A stretch of 64,000 bases of DNA from VAZQ01 sp045811525 (lineage in GTDB: Bacteria; Pseudomonadota; Alphaproteobacteria; Rhizobiales; Xanthobacteraceae), in the NCBI GenBank assembly GCA_045811525.1, contig JBJMTV010000016.1, positions 283,844-347,843 on the forward strand. Reading direction: 5' to 3'. Shown in pieces: positions 33,526 to 42,351 of this stretch (its first letter is position 1; each line of letters begins with the position of its first letter). The translations under genes were made by a program, and so were the position numbers. The notes under the pieces were generated by a model. That model made no database searches. It was not told the origin of the DNA and was given only the letters and a program-made list of their open reading frames with translations.

Positions 33526-35825
33526 TGGCAATTTCCACGATGCAAGCACCGGTCGGCGCCCAGGTCGGACGCTCAGTGCCACGGCTTGAGGCGCGCGAGA
33601 AGGTCACCGGCCGGGCGGAATACACCCACACCATGCGCCTGCCCGGGATGCTGCATGCAAAGATATTCCGCAGCACCGTTGCGCACGGTCGGATCAAGAC
33701 GCTTGACGTGAGCGCCGCAAAAAAAATCCCGGGCGTCTATCGGGTAATCACGGCCGATGACGTGCGCAAGGTCATTCCCGACCCCTACTACGGGCCTGCT
33801 TTTCACGACCAGCCGATCCTCGCCATCGGCAAAGTCCATTATGTCGGCGAGCCCGTTGCAGCCGTGCTCGCGGCTGACCCGCACGTTGCCGAGGAAGCGG
33901 CGCAACTCATTGTCGCCGAGTACGACGAGCTGCCGGCCGTGTTCGACGAGCTCGAGGCCGCCGAAAACAAGGTGCTGGTGCATGAGGTGCTCAAGCCTGC
34001 CGGCACCTTCGCGGACCTCAAGCACCTCAAGGGCCGCAAAGGCACCAACATTGCGCTCGACTTCAAGCTGCGCCGCGGCGATGTCGAGAAGGCGTTTGCC
34101 GAGGCCGCACACGTTTTTGAGCATACGTTTCGTACGCAGAAGGTGCTGCACCTTGCGCTCGAGCCTTATGCCTCGATCGCCGATTACAAAGAGAGCGGCG
34201 TCACCATCTACAGCGGCGCCCAGGGCCCTTCCTTCGTGCGCACCGAGATCGCACGTCTGCTCGGCTGGCCGGAGAACAAGGTGCGCATCAAGGTGCCCTA
34301 TCTCGGCGGCGGCTTTGGCGGCAAGCTCTACATCAAGATGGAAGCGCTCGCGACGGCGCTATCGATGATCGTGCGGCGGCCGGTAAAGGTTGCCCTCACG
34401 ATGGAGGAGCAATTCTACACCATCACCAAGCACCCCAACACATTCCGCATCAAGACCGGCCTCGACAAGAATGGCCGCATGATCGCCCGCAAATGCGAGG
34501 TCTATTGGAACGGCGGCGCCTACGCCGATATCGGGCCGCGCGTCACACAGAAGTCGGGGTTCACGGCGTCGGGGCCCTACGACATCGACAATGTCTCGAT
34601 CGATTCCTACGCGCTCTATACCAATGAGCCGCCGTCCGGCGCATTGCGCGGCTTCGGCGTGCCTCAGCTCGTGTGGGCCTACGAGAGCCACGCCGATATG
34701 ATGGCACGCGCGCTCAAGCTCGACCCGCTCGAGTTTCGACGCAAGAACCTCATGCGCGAGGGCGGTCCGCACGCAACTGGGCAGATCCTGGCAGACACCA
34801 AGCACGCCAGCACCCTCGACCATGTCGCCGAACGGCTGAACTGGGGCAAGCCGTTCGACCACGGCAGCGGCACAGTGCGGCGCGGCCGCGGCCTGGCAGT
34901 TGCCATAAAGGCGGTGATCTCGCCGACGACCTCGGTCGCCAATATCATGATCGCGGCGGACGGCAGTACCACGCTTTATTGCGGGACCGTCGACATGGGC
35001 CAGGGTTCCGATACGGCCATGGCTCAGATGGTGGGCGAGGTCCTCAACATTCCTGCAGAGAGCGTGCGCGTCGTTCCGCGCGACACCGACATCACTCCCT
35101 ATGACATGGGCACGCTCGGCTCTCGCTCGCTGTTTCACATGGGTCACGCAGTGAAGCAGGCGGCGGAGGATGCGCGCGCGAAGATCAAGACGATGGCGCG
35201 GGATGTCGGCGAGCCGGAAGGCAGCAACATTCCGCTCGCTGACCTGTTCAAAAAGAAGTACGGCATGCAGGCCGGCAACATCGTCGGCACCGGCAGCTTC
35301 AAGCCGGACTACGTACCACCCGATCCGGAAACCGGGCTCACGCCCAATGTGACACCGTTCTGGATGTGCTCGGCTGCAGGTGCCGAGGTCGAGGTCGACA
35401 CCGAAACCGGTCAGGTGAAGATCACCCGTCTGATCAACGTCGTTGACTGCGGCAAGCCAGTGAACCCGAAGATCGTGGAGACGCAGATTTCGGGGGCGAC
35501 CGTAATGCAACTCGGCTTCACGATGTTCGAGAAAATGCACCTCGATGGGGGCCAGGTGACCAACGCGTCACTGGCTGACTACAAGATTCCGGGAATACTC
35601 GACATCCCACTCGATCTCGAGAGCGCGGCGGTCGTCGCCGAGCAGCACAATGGACCGTTCGGAGCCAAAGGCGTGGGGGAGACCGCGACCTTCTGTGTGT
35701 CGCCGGCGATCGCCAACGCCATCGAGGATGCCTGCGGCGTGCGTCTGACCGAGCTGCCGCTCACTGCGGAAGCCGTATTCCGCGCCTTGCGCGCCAAGGA
35801 CGGCGTGCCGCTCGGAGACGAATAG
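33525..35825 (+). CDS. Molybdenum hydroxylase molybdopterin-binding (large) subunit
   Basis: Predicted 766 aa, normal for the large subunit. 'VGRSVPRLEAREKVTGRAEY' opens it, followed by 'YLGGGFGGKLYIKMEALA', 'PPSGALRGFGVPQLVWAYES', 'GTVDMGQGSDTAMAQMV' and the catalytic Glu in 'FGAKGVGETATF' near the C-terminus. The CO dehydrogenase active-site loop (AYxCSFR) is absent; 'GALRGFGVPQ' fits hydroxylases of aromatic, N-heterocyclic or CoA-bound substrates instead. It hydroxylates its substrate with oxygen from water. Substrate unknown. Confidence 0.92.
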   Translation: MAISTMQAPVGAQVGRSVPRLEAREKVTGRAEYTHTMRLPGMLHAKIFRSTVAHGRIKTLDVSAAKKIPGVYRVITADDVRKVIPDPYYGPAFHDQPILAIGKVHYVGEPVAAVLAADPHVAEEAAQLIVAEYDELPAVFDELEAAENKVLVHEVLKPAGTFADLKHLKGRKGTNIALDFKLRRGDVEKAFAEAAHVFEHTFRTQKVLHLALEPYASIADYKESGVTIYSGAQGPSFVRTEIARLLGWPENKVRIKVPYLGGGFGGKLYIKMEALATALSMIVRRPVKVALTMEEQFYTITKHPNTFRIKTGLDKNGRMIARKCEVYWNGGAYADIGPRVTQKSGFTASGPYDIDNVSIDSYALYTNEPPSGALRGFGVPQLVWAYESHADMMARALKLDPLEFRRKNLMREGGPHATGQILADTKHASTLDHVAERLNWGKPFDHGSGTVRRGRGLAVAIKAVISPTTSVANIMIAADGSTTLYCGTVDMGQGSDTAMAQMVGEVLNIPAESVRVVPRDTDITPYDMGTLGSRSLFHMGHAVKQAAEDARAKIKTMARDVGEPEGSNIPLADLFKKKYGMQAGNIVGTGSFKPDYVPPDPETGLTPNVTPFWMCSAAGAEVEVDTETGQVKITRLINVVDCGKPVNPKIVETQISGATVMQLGFTMFEKMHLDGGQVTNASLADYKIPGILDIPLDLESAAVVAEQHNGPFGAKGVGETATFCVSPAIANAIEDACGVRLTELPLTAEAVFRALRAKDGVPLGDE

Positions 35826-35826
35826 G

Positions 35827-36303
35827 ATGACGCGCACGATCAGCTTCACGCTCAACGGCGAGCCGGTGGCGGCCGAGATCAAATCGCATCACAACGTAAT
35901 CGAGGTCTTGCAGCGCGACTTCAACTTGATGGGGGCACGCGAGAGCTGCGGCCAGGGAATGTGCGGGTGCTGCACGGTGCTGGTGAACGGCACGGCGGTT
36001 TCGGGCTGTCTCTATCTCGCAGCCTTCATCGACGGCGCCGATGTGCGCACGGTCGAGGCATTGGCAGACGGCGACGCGTTGAGCCCCGTGCAGGAGGCCT
36101 TCATCGAGGCGGGCGCGTTCCAGTGTGGCTACTGCACGCCCGGCTTTCTGTTGATGACGACGCAGCTCCTCGAACGCCATCCCGACCCTGATGACGAGCA
36201 GATACGCCATTACCTCTCGGGCAATTTGTGCCGCTGCGGCACCTATCCGGAGATCGTCAAGGCGGTGAAGATCGCGGCCGGCAGGCGCAAGGGCGCGGGC
36301 TGA
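35827..36303 (+). CDS. Molybdenum hydroxylase 2Fe-2S (small) subunit
   Basis: Predicted 158 aa. The plant-ferredoxin-type cluster is in 'RESCGQGMCGCCTVLVNG' with a later Cys in 'VSGCLYLA', and the second cluster, next to the molybdenum site, in 'FQCGYCTPGFLL' and 'GNLCRCGTYPEIV'. All eight expected cysteines seem present. One base separates it from the large subunit gene. It passes electrons from the molybdenum centre to FAD. Confidence 0.95.
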   Translation: MTRTISFTLNGEPVAAEIKSHHNVIEVLQRDFNLMGARESCGQGMCGCCTVLVNGTAVSGCLYLAAFIDGADVRTVEALADGDALSPVQEAFIEAGAFQCGYCTPGFLLMTTQLLERHPDPDDEQIRHYLSGNLCRCGTYPEIVKAVKIAAGRRKGAG

Positions 36304-36385
36304 TCCTCGCGCCATGCCGCGCTGATGAGGTGGTTGATAGTGCGGCGCCCGATCAACACATTCTGTTTGGGATTAACCGCGCCAC

Positions 36386-38083
36386 ATGAGCCGTGAACGG
36401 ATGCATGTCGAGACCGACGTCCTGATCATAGGATCGGGCGGCGCAGGCATGTATGCGGCAATAGAGGCCGCCAGGAACGGGGCAAGTGTCTTTCTCATCG
36501 ACCGAAGCCTGATCGGTCGCGGCGGGGCAACGGTCATGGCGCAGATGACCGTGGCCGTGGCGCTCGGATCGCAGACACCCGACCATTGGAGTCATCATTA
36601 CGAGAACACCCTGGCCTCCGGGCGCGGCCTCTGTGACGAGCGCCTGGCACGCCTTCTCTGCGAGGAGGGGCCGGAGTGCATCCGTGAGATGGATGGCTGG
36701 GGCGTCGGCTGGGCGCGTCACGATGGCCGCATTGCGCAGGCCTTTGCCCCGGGGCACGACCGCCCCCGCTGCGTCTATGTGGATTTTCTCAATACCGGGC
36801 CGGCGGTGTCCAGGACCCTGCGGACGGTCGTGACCCGCGCAAAGAGCATCCGCAAAGCCGGCGATCTTCTGGTTGTCGATCTGGTGCAGGTGGACGGCCA
36901 CGTCGTGGGCGCAGTCGCGCTGCACCTGCCCACGGGTGCACCAGTCACCATCGCAGCCAAGGCGACCATCATCGCGACCGGAGGCCTCACCCGGCTTTAT
37001 CGACGCAACAGCGCCTCAGCAAATATGGGCGGTGACGGCTACGCTCTTGCGATGCGCGCTGGCGCTCCGCTCGTCGACATGGAATTCGTACAGTTCTTCC
37101 CGATCGGACACCTCGCGCCCCGCCTCATTGGGATGGACCCGATCATGTGGGATCCGTTCCGTTACAAGCTGGGCGGTCGGCTCCTCAACAGCAACGGCGA
37201 GGAGTTCACGGCTCGCTACGGCGTGAGCGAGGATGGCCGCTACGTCGTCACGCGTGATGTGGCCACTTACGCCATCGTCAAAGAGGTGGAGGCCGGCCGC
37301 GGATCCCCGCACGGAGGAGCCTATCTGAGCTTCCAGCACTGCTCGGAGATTGAGCTGCGCCAGGCGTTCGGCCCGGTGATCGACCGGCTGGCCAGGAACA
37401 ACATCGATCTTACCCGGATGCCGATCGAGGTCGCCCCGATCGCGCATTATCACATGGGCGGCGTCGTTGCCGACGAGCGGATGGAAACCGAGCTGCCGGG
37501 CTTGTTGGTCGCCGGCGAAGCAGTCGGCGGCGCAAACGGCGCCAACCGTCTCTCCGGGAACGCCATCACCGAAGCGCTGGTGTTCGGCCGCCGCGCCGGC
37601 TGCAACGCTGCAGGCCGGGTGAAGCGTGCGTCAGCCCAGGCTTTTCGCGCCGAGGCGGCACGCCAAACCCTCGAGCTTATCGCCAGCGCCGCCGAGCGCA
37701 AGGACATCAACACCGCCGCCCTGATCACCAGACTGCAGGCGGTGATGGCCGACGACGTGGGGCCCTTCCGCACGCAGGCCAAGCTGCGCAATGCGCTTGC
37801 GCGCATTGACGACATGAGCAGCGCGCTCGGCGAACGCCCGATTGGGCGGAGGGACGCCTTCGACATGCAATTGATGGAATGGTTCGACTTGCGCAACATG
37901 CTTGTCGTCGCTCGGTCCGTCACCATGGCGGCACTGGCGCGCGCGGAAAGCCGCGGCGCCCATCAGCGCGAGGATTTTCCCGGCATGTTACCTGAGTGGC
38001 AGGTCAACCAGCAGATACGGCTGCATGCCGGCGCTTTATCGGTTGCGCGTGCGCCTAATCGCGTGCAAGTGGCGGCGCAATGA
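36386..38083 (+). CDS. Fumarate reductase/succinate dehydrogenase-like FAD flavoprotein
   Basis: Predicted 565 aa. The dinucleotide fold 'TDVLIIGSGGAGMYAAIEAA', 'GRGGATVMAQM', 'ATIIATGGLTRLYRRNSA', 'GDGYALAMRAGAPLVDMEFV' (FAD/dicarboxylate family), the 'IAHYHMGGVVADERMET' segment with the His-x-x-Gly-Gly motif, and the C-terminal helical domain match SdhA/FrdA/AprA-like flavoproteins. It lies in the same direction as the hydroxylase genes and overlaps the next gene by ATGA. No SdhC/D membrane anchors or full SdhB are present, so it is not the respiratory complex II. Confidence 0.88.
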   Translation: MSRERMHVETDVLIIGSGGAGMYAAIEAARNGASVFLIDRSLIGRGGATVMAQMTVAVALGSQTPDHWSHHYENTLASGRGLCDERLARLLCEEGPECIREMDGWGVGWARHDGRIAQAFAPGHDRPRCVYVDFLNTGPAVSRTLRTVVTRAKSIRKAGDLLVVDLVQVDGHVVGAVALHLPTGAPVTIAAKATIIATGGLTRLYRRNSASANMGGDGYALAMRAGAPLVDMEFVQFFPIGHLAPRLIGMDPIMWDPFRYKLGGRLLNSNGEEFTARYGVSEDGRYVVTRDVATYAIVKEVEAGRGSPHGGAYLSFQHCSEIELRQAFGPVIDRLARNNIDLTRMPIEVAPIAHYHMGGVVADERMETELPGLLVAGEAVGGANGANRLSGNAITEALVFGRRAGCNAAGRVKRASAQAFRAEAARQTLELIASAAERKDINTAALITRLQAVMADDVGPFRTQAKLRNALARIDDMSSALGERPIGRRDAFDMQLMEWFDLRNMLVVARSVTMAALARAESRGAHQREDFPGMLPEWQVNQQIRLHAGALSVARAPNRVQVAAQ

Positions 38084-38418
38084 GCGCCCTCGCACAGCTG
38101 AAAGTCTGGCGCGAGCAAGAGGCGAGCAGCGGCCGTTGGGAGCACTACGAGGTGCCGTTCGAGGCCGGTCAATCCGTGCTCGATGGGCTGCGCTGGATCC
38201 GCGTCAATCGTGACCCTTCGCTGGCCATCCGGTTTTCATGCATCAATGCCAATGCCTGCAAGGAATGCATGGTGGAGCTCGATGGCAAGACAGTCTACGC
38301 CTGTACCGCGAGACTCGAGCCAGGCGAGATGAGGGTGGCGCCGCTCTCCAACAAACGATTGGTGCGCGATCTCGTGACCGAGATAGCCCCGCCTGCCGAG
38401 CGCTTTGCCGCCCCCTGA
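38080..38418 (+). CDS. Stand-alone 2Fe-2S protein resembling the N-terminal domain of SdhB/FrdB
   Basis: Predicted 112 aa. Only the ferredoxin-like half of a succinate dehydrogenase iron-sulfur subunit is present: 'EVPFEAGQSVLDGLRWIRVN', then the cluster ligands in 'FSCINANACKECMVELDG' and 'YACTARLE'. The second half with the 4Fe-4S and 3Fe-4S clusters is missing, and the gene ends normally. It overlaps the flavoprotein gene (ATGA), which implies a stoichiometric flavoprotein/2Fe-2S pair. Confidence 0.85.
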   Translation: MSALAQLKVWREQEASSGRWEHYEVPFEAGQSVLDGLRWIRVNRDPSLAIRFSCINANACKECMVELDGKTVYACTARLEPGEMRVAPLSNKRLVRDLVTEIAPPAERFAAP

Positions 38419-38435
38419 AAGTGGATGCCAGGACC

Positions 38436-39989
38436 ATGTTCCAGACCCGCAAAGAAGCCATGGCAGTCCAGCGTAGCCCGCGCGCATTCGGTGATATGCG
38501 TGGCTGGATCGCCGCGCTGGAGGCAGAGGGCGAGCTGCATCAGATCAATGCCGAGGTGGATTGGAACATCGAGCTTGGCACCATCATGCGGCTCGAGCAG
38601 GGCCCGGGGACGGGCAAAGCGCTGCTGTTCAACAACATCAAGGACTACAACAAGCCGGCATCGCGTTGCCGGCGGATTTTTGGCTCATCCCTGAACAGCT
38701 ATCGGCGTATCGCCCTCATGCTTGGGTTGCCGCCCGAAACGCATCCGCGCGAGCTCGTCAAAATCGCCCGGACTATTCTCACCGGCAGCATTCCGCCAAA
38801 GATCGTGGCAACCGGACCAGTGAAGGAAAACATCCTCACGGGCGCTGATATCGACCTTTACGACTTCCCCACGCCGCACTGGAACCGCCTTGATGGCGGC
38901 CGCTATCTCCTCACCTATGCCGGCGTAGTGACGAAGGATCCCGAGAGCGGGGTGATGAATGTCGGCGTCTACCGCGGCATGGTTGCCGGTCATGATCGCA
39001 TTCCCATCCTGATGTGGCGCGCTCAGCACATCGGTCACCACTTCACCTCGTGGCAGCAGGGCGGGAAGTCGGAAATGCCGATCGCCGCAGCGATCGGCTG
39101 GGAGCCTGCGCTCGCCTTCACCGGCGGCTCCCCGGTGCCGAAAGGGATGTGCGAATATGACGTGATCGGCGCCATCCGCGGCGCCCCGGTCGAGCTCGTC
39201 AAGTGTGAGACAGTGGACCTCTATGTGCCGGCGAGCGCCGAGATCGTCATCGAAGGGCACCTCACGCTCGACCCGGCCAGCTACAGCATGGAAGGGCCCT
39301 ATGCCGAGTTCACCGGCTACCTCGCCGGTGACCGCGCGCCCAAGCCTACGATCCGGGTCACAGCCATCACCCATCGCAACGATCCGATCCTGCGCGGCAC
39401 GATCGAAGGCTCCATGCCGGGAAGCTATTCCGAGAATGGCGTCGTGTCCTCGATCATGCGCGCCGCCACCGCCTGGAACGTCCTCGAGCGCGCCGGAGTG
39501 CCGGGCATCACCGATGTCTGGTGCCCCCCCGTGCAGACCGGCATCAATGTGCTGATCCGGATGAAGCAGAGCTACCGCGGCCAAGCCAAGCAGGCCGCCA
39601 ATGCACTGTGGGGCTCCTCGGCAGCACATGTGCGCTACAAGCACGTCACCGTGGTGGATGACGACATCGACATCCACGACTACGCAGCCGTCGATTGGGC
39701 AATCGCGCATCGCGTCAACGCCGGCGAGAATGACATCGTGATCATGCCGGCAACATTCGGTGCCGGACTCGATCCCTCGACGCGACGGCGTGACCGCAAC
39801 CCTGACCTGTTCGGCACAGGCAAGTGGAACAGGGTGCTGATCGATGCCACCATGAACTTGGACTACGACCCCGACCCCGATTTCGCAGGAGCACGCTTCC
39901 CGCCGACTGTGTGGCCGCAGCAAAGCGACGTCGACCAAGCCTATGCCCGTTGGAGCGAGCTCGGGCTCGGAAAACCGAAAGGCGCCTGA
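38436..39989 (+). CDS. UbiD-family prenylated-FMN-dependent (de)carboxylase
   Basis: Predicted 517 aa. UbiD landmarks include 'DIDLYDFPTPHWNRLDGGRY', 'SGVMNVGVYRGMVAGHDRI' with 'HIGHHF', 'EIVIEGHLTLDP', 'MEGPYAEFTGYLAGDR' (catalytic Glu region) and 'GSMPGSYSENGVVSSIMR'. Such enzymes need prenylated FMN from UbiX and reversibly decarboxylate aromatic, heteroaromatic or unsaturated acids. No ubiX is visible in the window. Start ATG 38436 has AGGA upstream; ATG 38460 is an alternative. Neighbouring hydroxylase genes suggest a catabolic and not a ubiquinone role. Confidence 0.9.
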   Translation: MFQTRKEAMAVQRSPRAFGDMRGWIAALEAEGELHQINAEVDWNIELGTIMRLEQGPGTGKALLFNNIKDYNKPASRCRRIFGSSLNSYRRIALMLGLPPETHPRELVKIARTILTGSIPPKIVATGPVKENILTGADIDLYDFPTPHWNRLDGGRYLLTYAGVVTKDPESGVMNVGVYRGMVAGHDRIPILMWRAQHIGHHFTSWQQGGKSEMPIAAAIGWEPALAFTGGSPVPKGMCEYDVIGAIRGAPVELVKCETVDLYVPASAEIVIEGHLTLDPASYSMEGPYAEFTGYLAGDRAPKPTIRVTAITHRNDPILRGTIEGSMPGSYSENGVVSSIMRAATAWNVLERAGVPGITDVWCPPVQTGINVLIRMKQSYRGQAKQAANALWGSSAAHVRYKHVTVVDDDIDIHDYAAVDWAIAHRVNAGENDIVIMPATFGAGLDPSTRRRDRNPDLFGTGKWNRVLIDATMNLDYDPDPDFAGARFPPTVWPQQSDVDQAYARWSELGLGKPKGA

Positions 39990-40063
39990 GCTCGGTCTTC
40001 GGACTCGACCTGCATTTGTGGCTCCGGTTAGAGTGCGCCGCCGCGTCGGCGAGGAGATGTCCC

Positions 40064-40975
40064 ATGAGCCAGGAAAGCGTCACCATTCCTTCCGCCGGTC
40101 TTCGTCTCGCCGGCACGGTGCGCGTGCCTGAGGGCGTGCGTTCGGGCGAGCGGCGCGCCGCCTTCATGGTGTTGCATGGATTTGGCAGCAACCACACCTC
40201 CGCGAATGTGCTGCAGCCGAGCAAGATCCTCGGTGAGCTCGGCTATGTCACGCTGGGCTTCGATATGCGCGGCTGCGGAATCAGCGAAGGCGAGCGCGGC
40301 AACCTGATCTGCCTCGAGCAGGTGGAGGACACACGCAACGCGCTAAGCTTCCTCGCGAAGCATCCCGCCGTTGATCCCGAGCGCATCGGCGTCATCGGCT
40401 CGAGCTTCGGCGGGGCGGTCGCGGTTTATGCCGGGGGCGTCGACGAGCGGATCGCGGCGGTCGTTTCCAATGGCGGTTGGGGCAATGGCGAACGCAAATT
40501 CCGCGGCCAGCATCCCACGCCCGAGGCGTGGAAGAAGTTCGCCGACATGCTGGAGAAAGGCCGCGGCTTTCGTACCAAGTTCGGCAAGCCCCTCATGGTG
40601 CCGCGCTACGACATCGTGCCGATCCCGCCGCATCTACGCAACAACCTGGCGCAGAACTCGTTGGACGAGTTCACTTACGAGACGGCGCAGAGCATGTTCG
40701 ACTTTCGCGCCGACGATGTCGTCGCGAATATTGCGCCGCGCCCGCTTCTCCTGTTGCACGCCGCCAAGGACTCGGTAACGCCCACCGAGCAGTCGATCGA
40801 GATGTTCAAGCGGGCTGGTCAGCCTAGCGAGCTGCATCTGATCAGCGATGCAGATCATTTCATGCTTGGCGATGAGAACAGCCGCGTCTGGAACCTGCTG
40901 CGCGGCTGGCTTGCCGAGTATTTCCCTGCCGCACAGCCGGCGGCGCGAAAGCTTGCCGCTGCGGCAGCTCACTAA
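40064..40975 (+). CDS. Alpha/beta hydrolase (serine aminopeptidase / acyl esterase-like)
   Basis: Predicted 303 aa from ATG 40064 with GAGGAG at good spacing. 'VLHGFGSNHTSANV' is the oxyanion region, 'GVIGSSFGGAVAVYA' the nucleophile elbow (Gly-x-Ser-x-Gly), 'LLLLHAAKDSVTP' the acid strand and 'SDADHFML' the catalytic His loop. The substrate is unknown; thioester, ester or C-C bond hydrolysis are possible. It follows the UbiD gene and may complete the same pathway. Confidence 0.88.
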   Translation: MSQESVTIPSAGLRLAGTVRVPEGVRSGERRAAFMVLHGFGSNHTSANVLQPSKILGELGYVTLGFDMRGCGISEGERGNLICLEQVEDTRNALSFLAKHPAVDPERIGVIGSSFGGAVAVYAGGVDERIAAVVSNGGWGNGERKFRGQHPTPEAWKKFADMLEKGRGFRTKFGKPLMVPRYDIVPIPPHLRNNLAQNSLDEFTYETAQSMFDFRADDVVANIAPRPLLLLHAAKDSVTPTEQSIEMFKRAGQPSELHLISDADHFMLGDENSRVWNLLRGWLAEYFPAAQPAARKLAAAAAH

Positions 40976-40991
40976 GATTGAGGCTGCCGGC

Positions 40992-42299
40992 GTGCACGAC
41001 GGGGGCGAGCAATCAAGCGGGAATGCTCAGGCACAGCCGGCCGTGATCCCGGATGGCTACACGTGCGCGCGCGACTACCAGCTGTTCGGTCCGGGACCGA
41101 AACGGGTGTTGGCGCTCGACGGCGGCGGCGTGCGTGGCGCCATAACGGTTGCCTTCCTGGAGCGCATCGAAACGCTTCTCACCGAGCAGCGAGGCAAGCC
41201 GATCCGGCTGGGCGACTATTTCCATCTCGTCGGAGGCACCTCGACCGGCTCGATCATCGCCGGCGCCCTGGCGCTTGGCTACCGTGCCGAGCAAGTGAGG
41301 GACCTCTATACCAGGCTCGCTCCGCTCGCCTTTGTACGCAAGCGCACGGCCATCCCGGTGCTGCAGCCCAAATTCGATGTGCGTGGGCTGCGCGGCGAAA
41401 TCGAAAAGGTCGTGGGCGACCTGGAGCTGCAAAGCGACAAGCTGATCACCGGGATGTGTGTCGTCACCAAGCGCATCGACACCGGCAGCCCTTGGATTGT
41501 TGCGAACAACCCTGCGGCCCCGTATTGGCACGACGGCCCCGGGCACGACGGCAATAAGCACTACAAGCTGGCGAACCTGGTGCGCGCAAGCACGGCCGCC
41601 CCGCACTATTTCGATCCCGAGCTGATCCCCATCAAACGTGACAAGGAACAGCTCGCAGGCGCCACCGCGATGCCGATGCACAAGCCGCTGCCGGTACGGT
41701 TTACCGAGGCTCTGCTGGAACGAGTAGGCTTGCGCTCCAAGCCGGTGCCAGACCCGACAGACTACGGCTTGTTCATCGACGGTGGTGTCACTCCCCACAA
41801 CAACCCGTCATTTGCATTGCTGCAGCTGGCCTCCCTCAAGCCTTTCAACCTGTGCTGGACGCCAGGGCCGCAACACCTCTCGGTCATATCGATCGGCACC
41901 GGCACGTATCGTCCGCGTCTGAAGTATGACGATCTCGGCTTTACCCGCTACGTGCAGCTCGCCCTGCACGCGCTGATGTCGATGATGACCGACGCAGAAA
42001 TGTTGATACTCGCTCAGATGCAATGGCTCGGCGAATGCCCCAGTCCGTGGCTGATCAATTCCGAGATAGGCACGCTCGCTGGGGATGGCCCGCCCGGCGG
42101 CAAGCTGTTTCGCTTCCTACGCTATGACGTCAAGCTGGAATCCGACTGGCTCAAGCACGAGCTCGGCCTCAACGTCATGCAGAAGGACGTTGAGCGCTAT
42201 CGATGCATGGACGATCCCGCGATTGTGCGAGACATCTATGCACTCGCCGAGATCGCCGCCAAGAAGCAGGTGCGGCCGGAGCATTTTGCGCTGACTTGA
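40992..42299 (+). CDS. Patatin-like phospholipase
   Basis: Predicted 435 aa if translation starts at GTG 40992 (GAGG about 10 bases upstream); no ATG fits between the upstream stop and the conserved region. The Ser-Asp dyad motifs are clear: oxyanion loop 'LDGGGVRG' (about 42-49), nucleophile elbow 'GGTSTGS' with Ser84, and 'FIDGGVTPHNNPS' with Asp263. 'VRASTAAPHYFDP' is also typical. It would hydrolyse membrane phospholipid acyl esters. It converges on the SLOG/TM gene 52 bases away. Patatins act as membrane-attacking effectors in CBASS, but no cyclase lies here. Confidence 0.9.
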   Translation: MHDGGEQSSGNAQAQPAVIPDGYTCARDYQLFGPGPKRVLALDGGGVRGAITVAFLERIETLLTEQRGKPIRLGDYFHLVGGTSTGSIIAGALALGYRAEQVRDLYTRLAPLAFVRKRTAIPVLQPKFDVRGLRGEIEKVVGDLELQSDKLITGMCVVTKRIDTGSPWIVANNPAAPYWHDGPGHDGNKHYKLANLVRASTAAPHYFDPELIPIKRDKEQLAGATAMPMHKPLPVRFTEALLERVGLRSKPVPDPTDYGLFIDGGVTPHNNPSFALLQLASLKPFNLCWTPGPQHLSVISIGTGTYRPRLKYDDLGFTRYVQLALHALMSMMTDAEMLILAQMQWLGECPSPWLINSEIGTLAGDGPPGGKLFRFLRYDVKLESDWLKHELGLNVMQKDVERYRCMDDPAIVRDIYALAEIAAKKQVRPEHFALT

Positions 42300-42351
42300 T
42301 TGCTCGTTCGGCCAAGATGAGATCGATCGCGATGCTCGCTACAGGCCACCA

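Noticed and set aside
34359..35540. A 393-residue minus-strand frame opposite the Mo hydroxylase large subunit
   Set aside because: Antisense shadow without motif; coding strand is the plus strand.
33525..35825. Calling the Mo hydroxylase a CO dehydrogenase (coxMSL)
   Set aside because: The large subunit lacks the AYxCSFR active-site loop of true CO dehydrogenase, and the CoxG-like neighbour alone is not specific.
36386..38418. A respiratory succinate dehydrogenase operon
   Set aside because: The iron-sulfur protein is only half length and no membrane anchor genes are adjacent.
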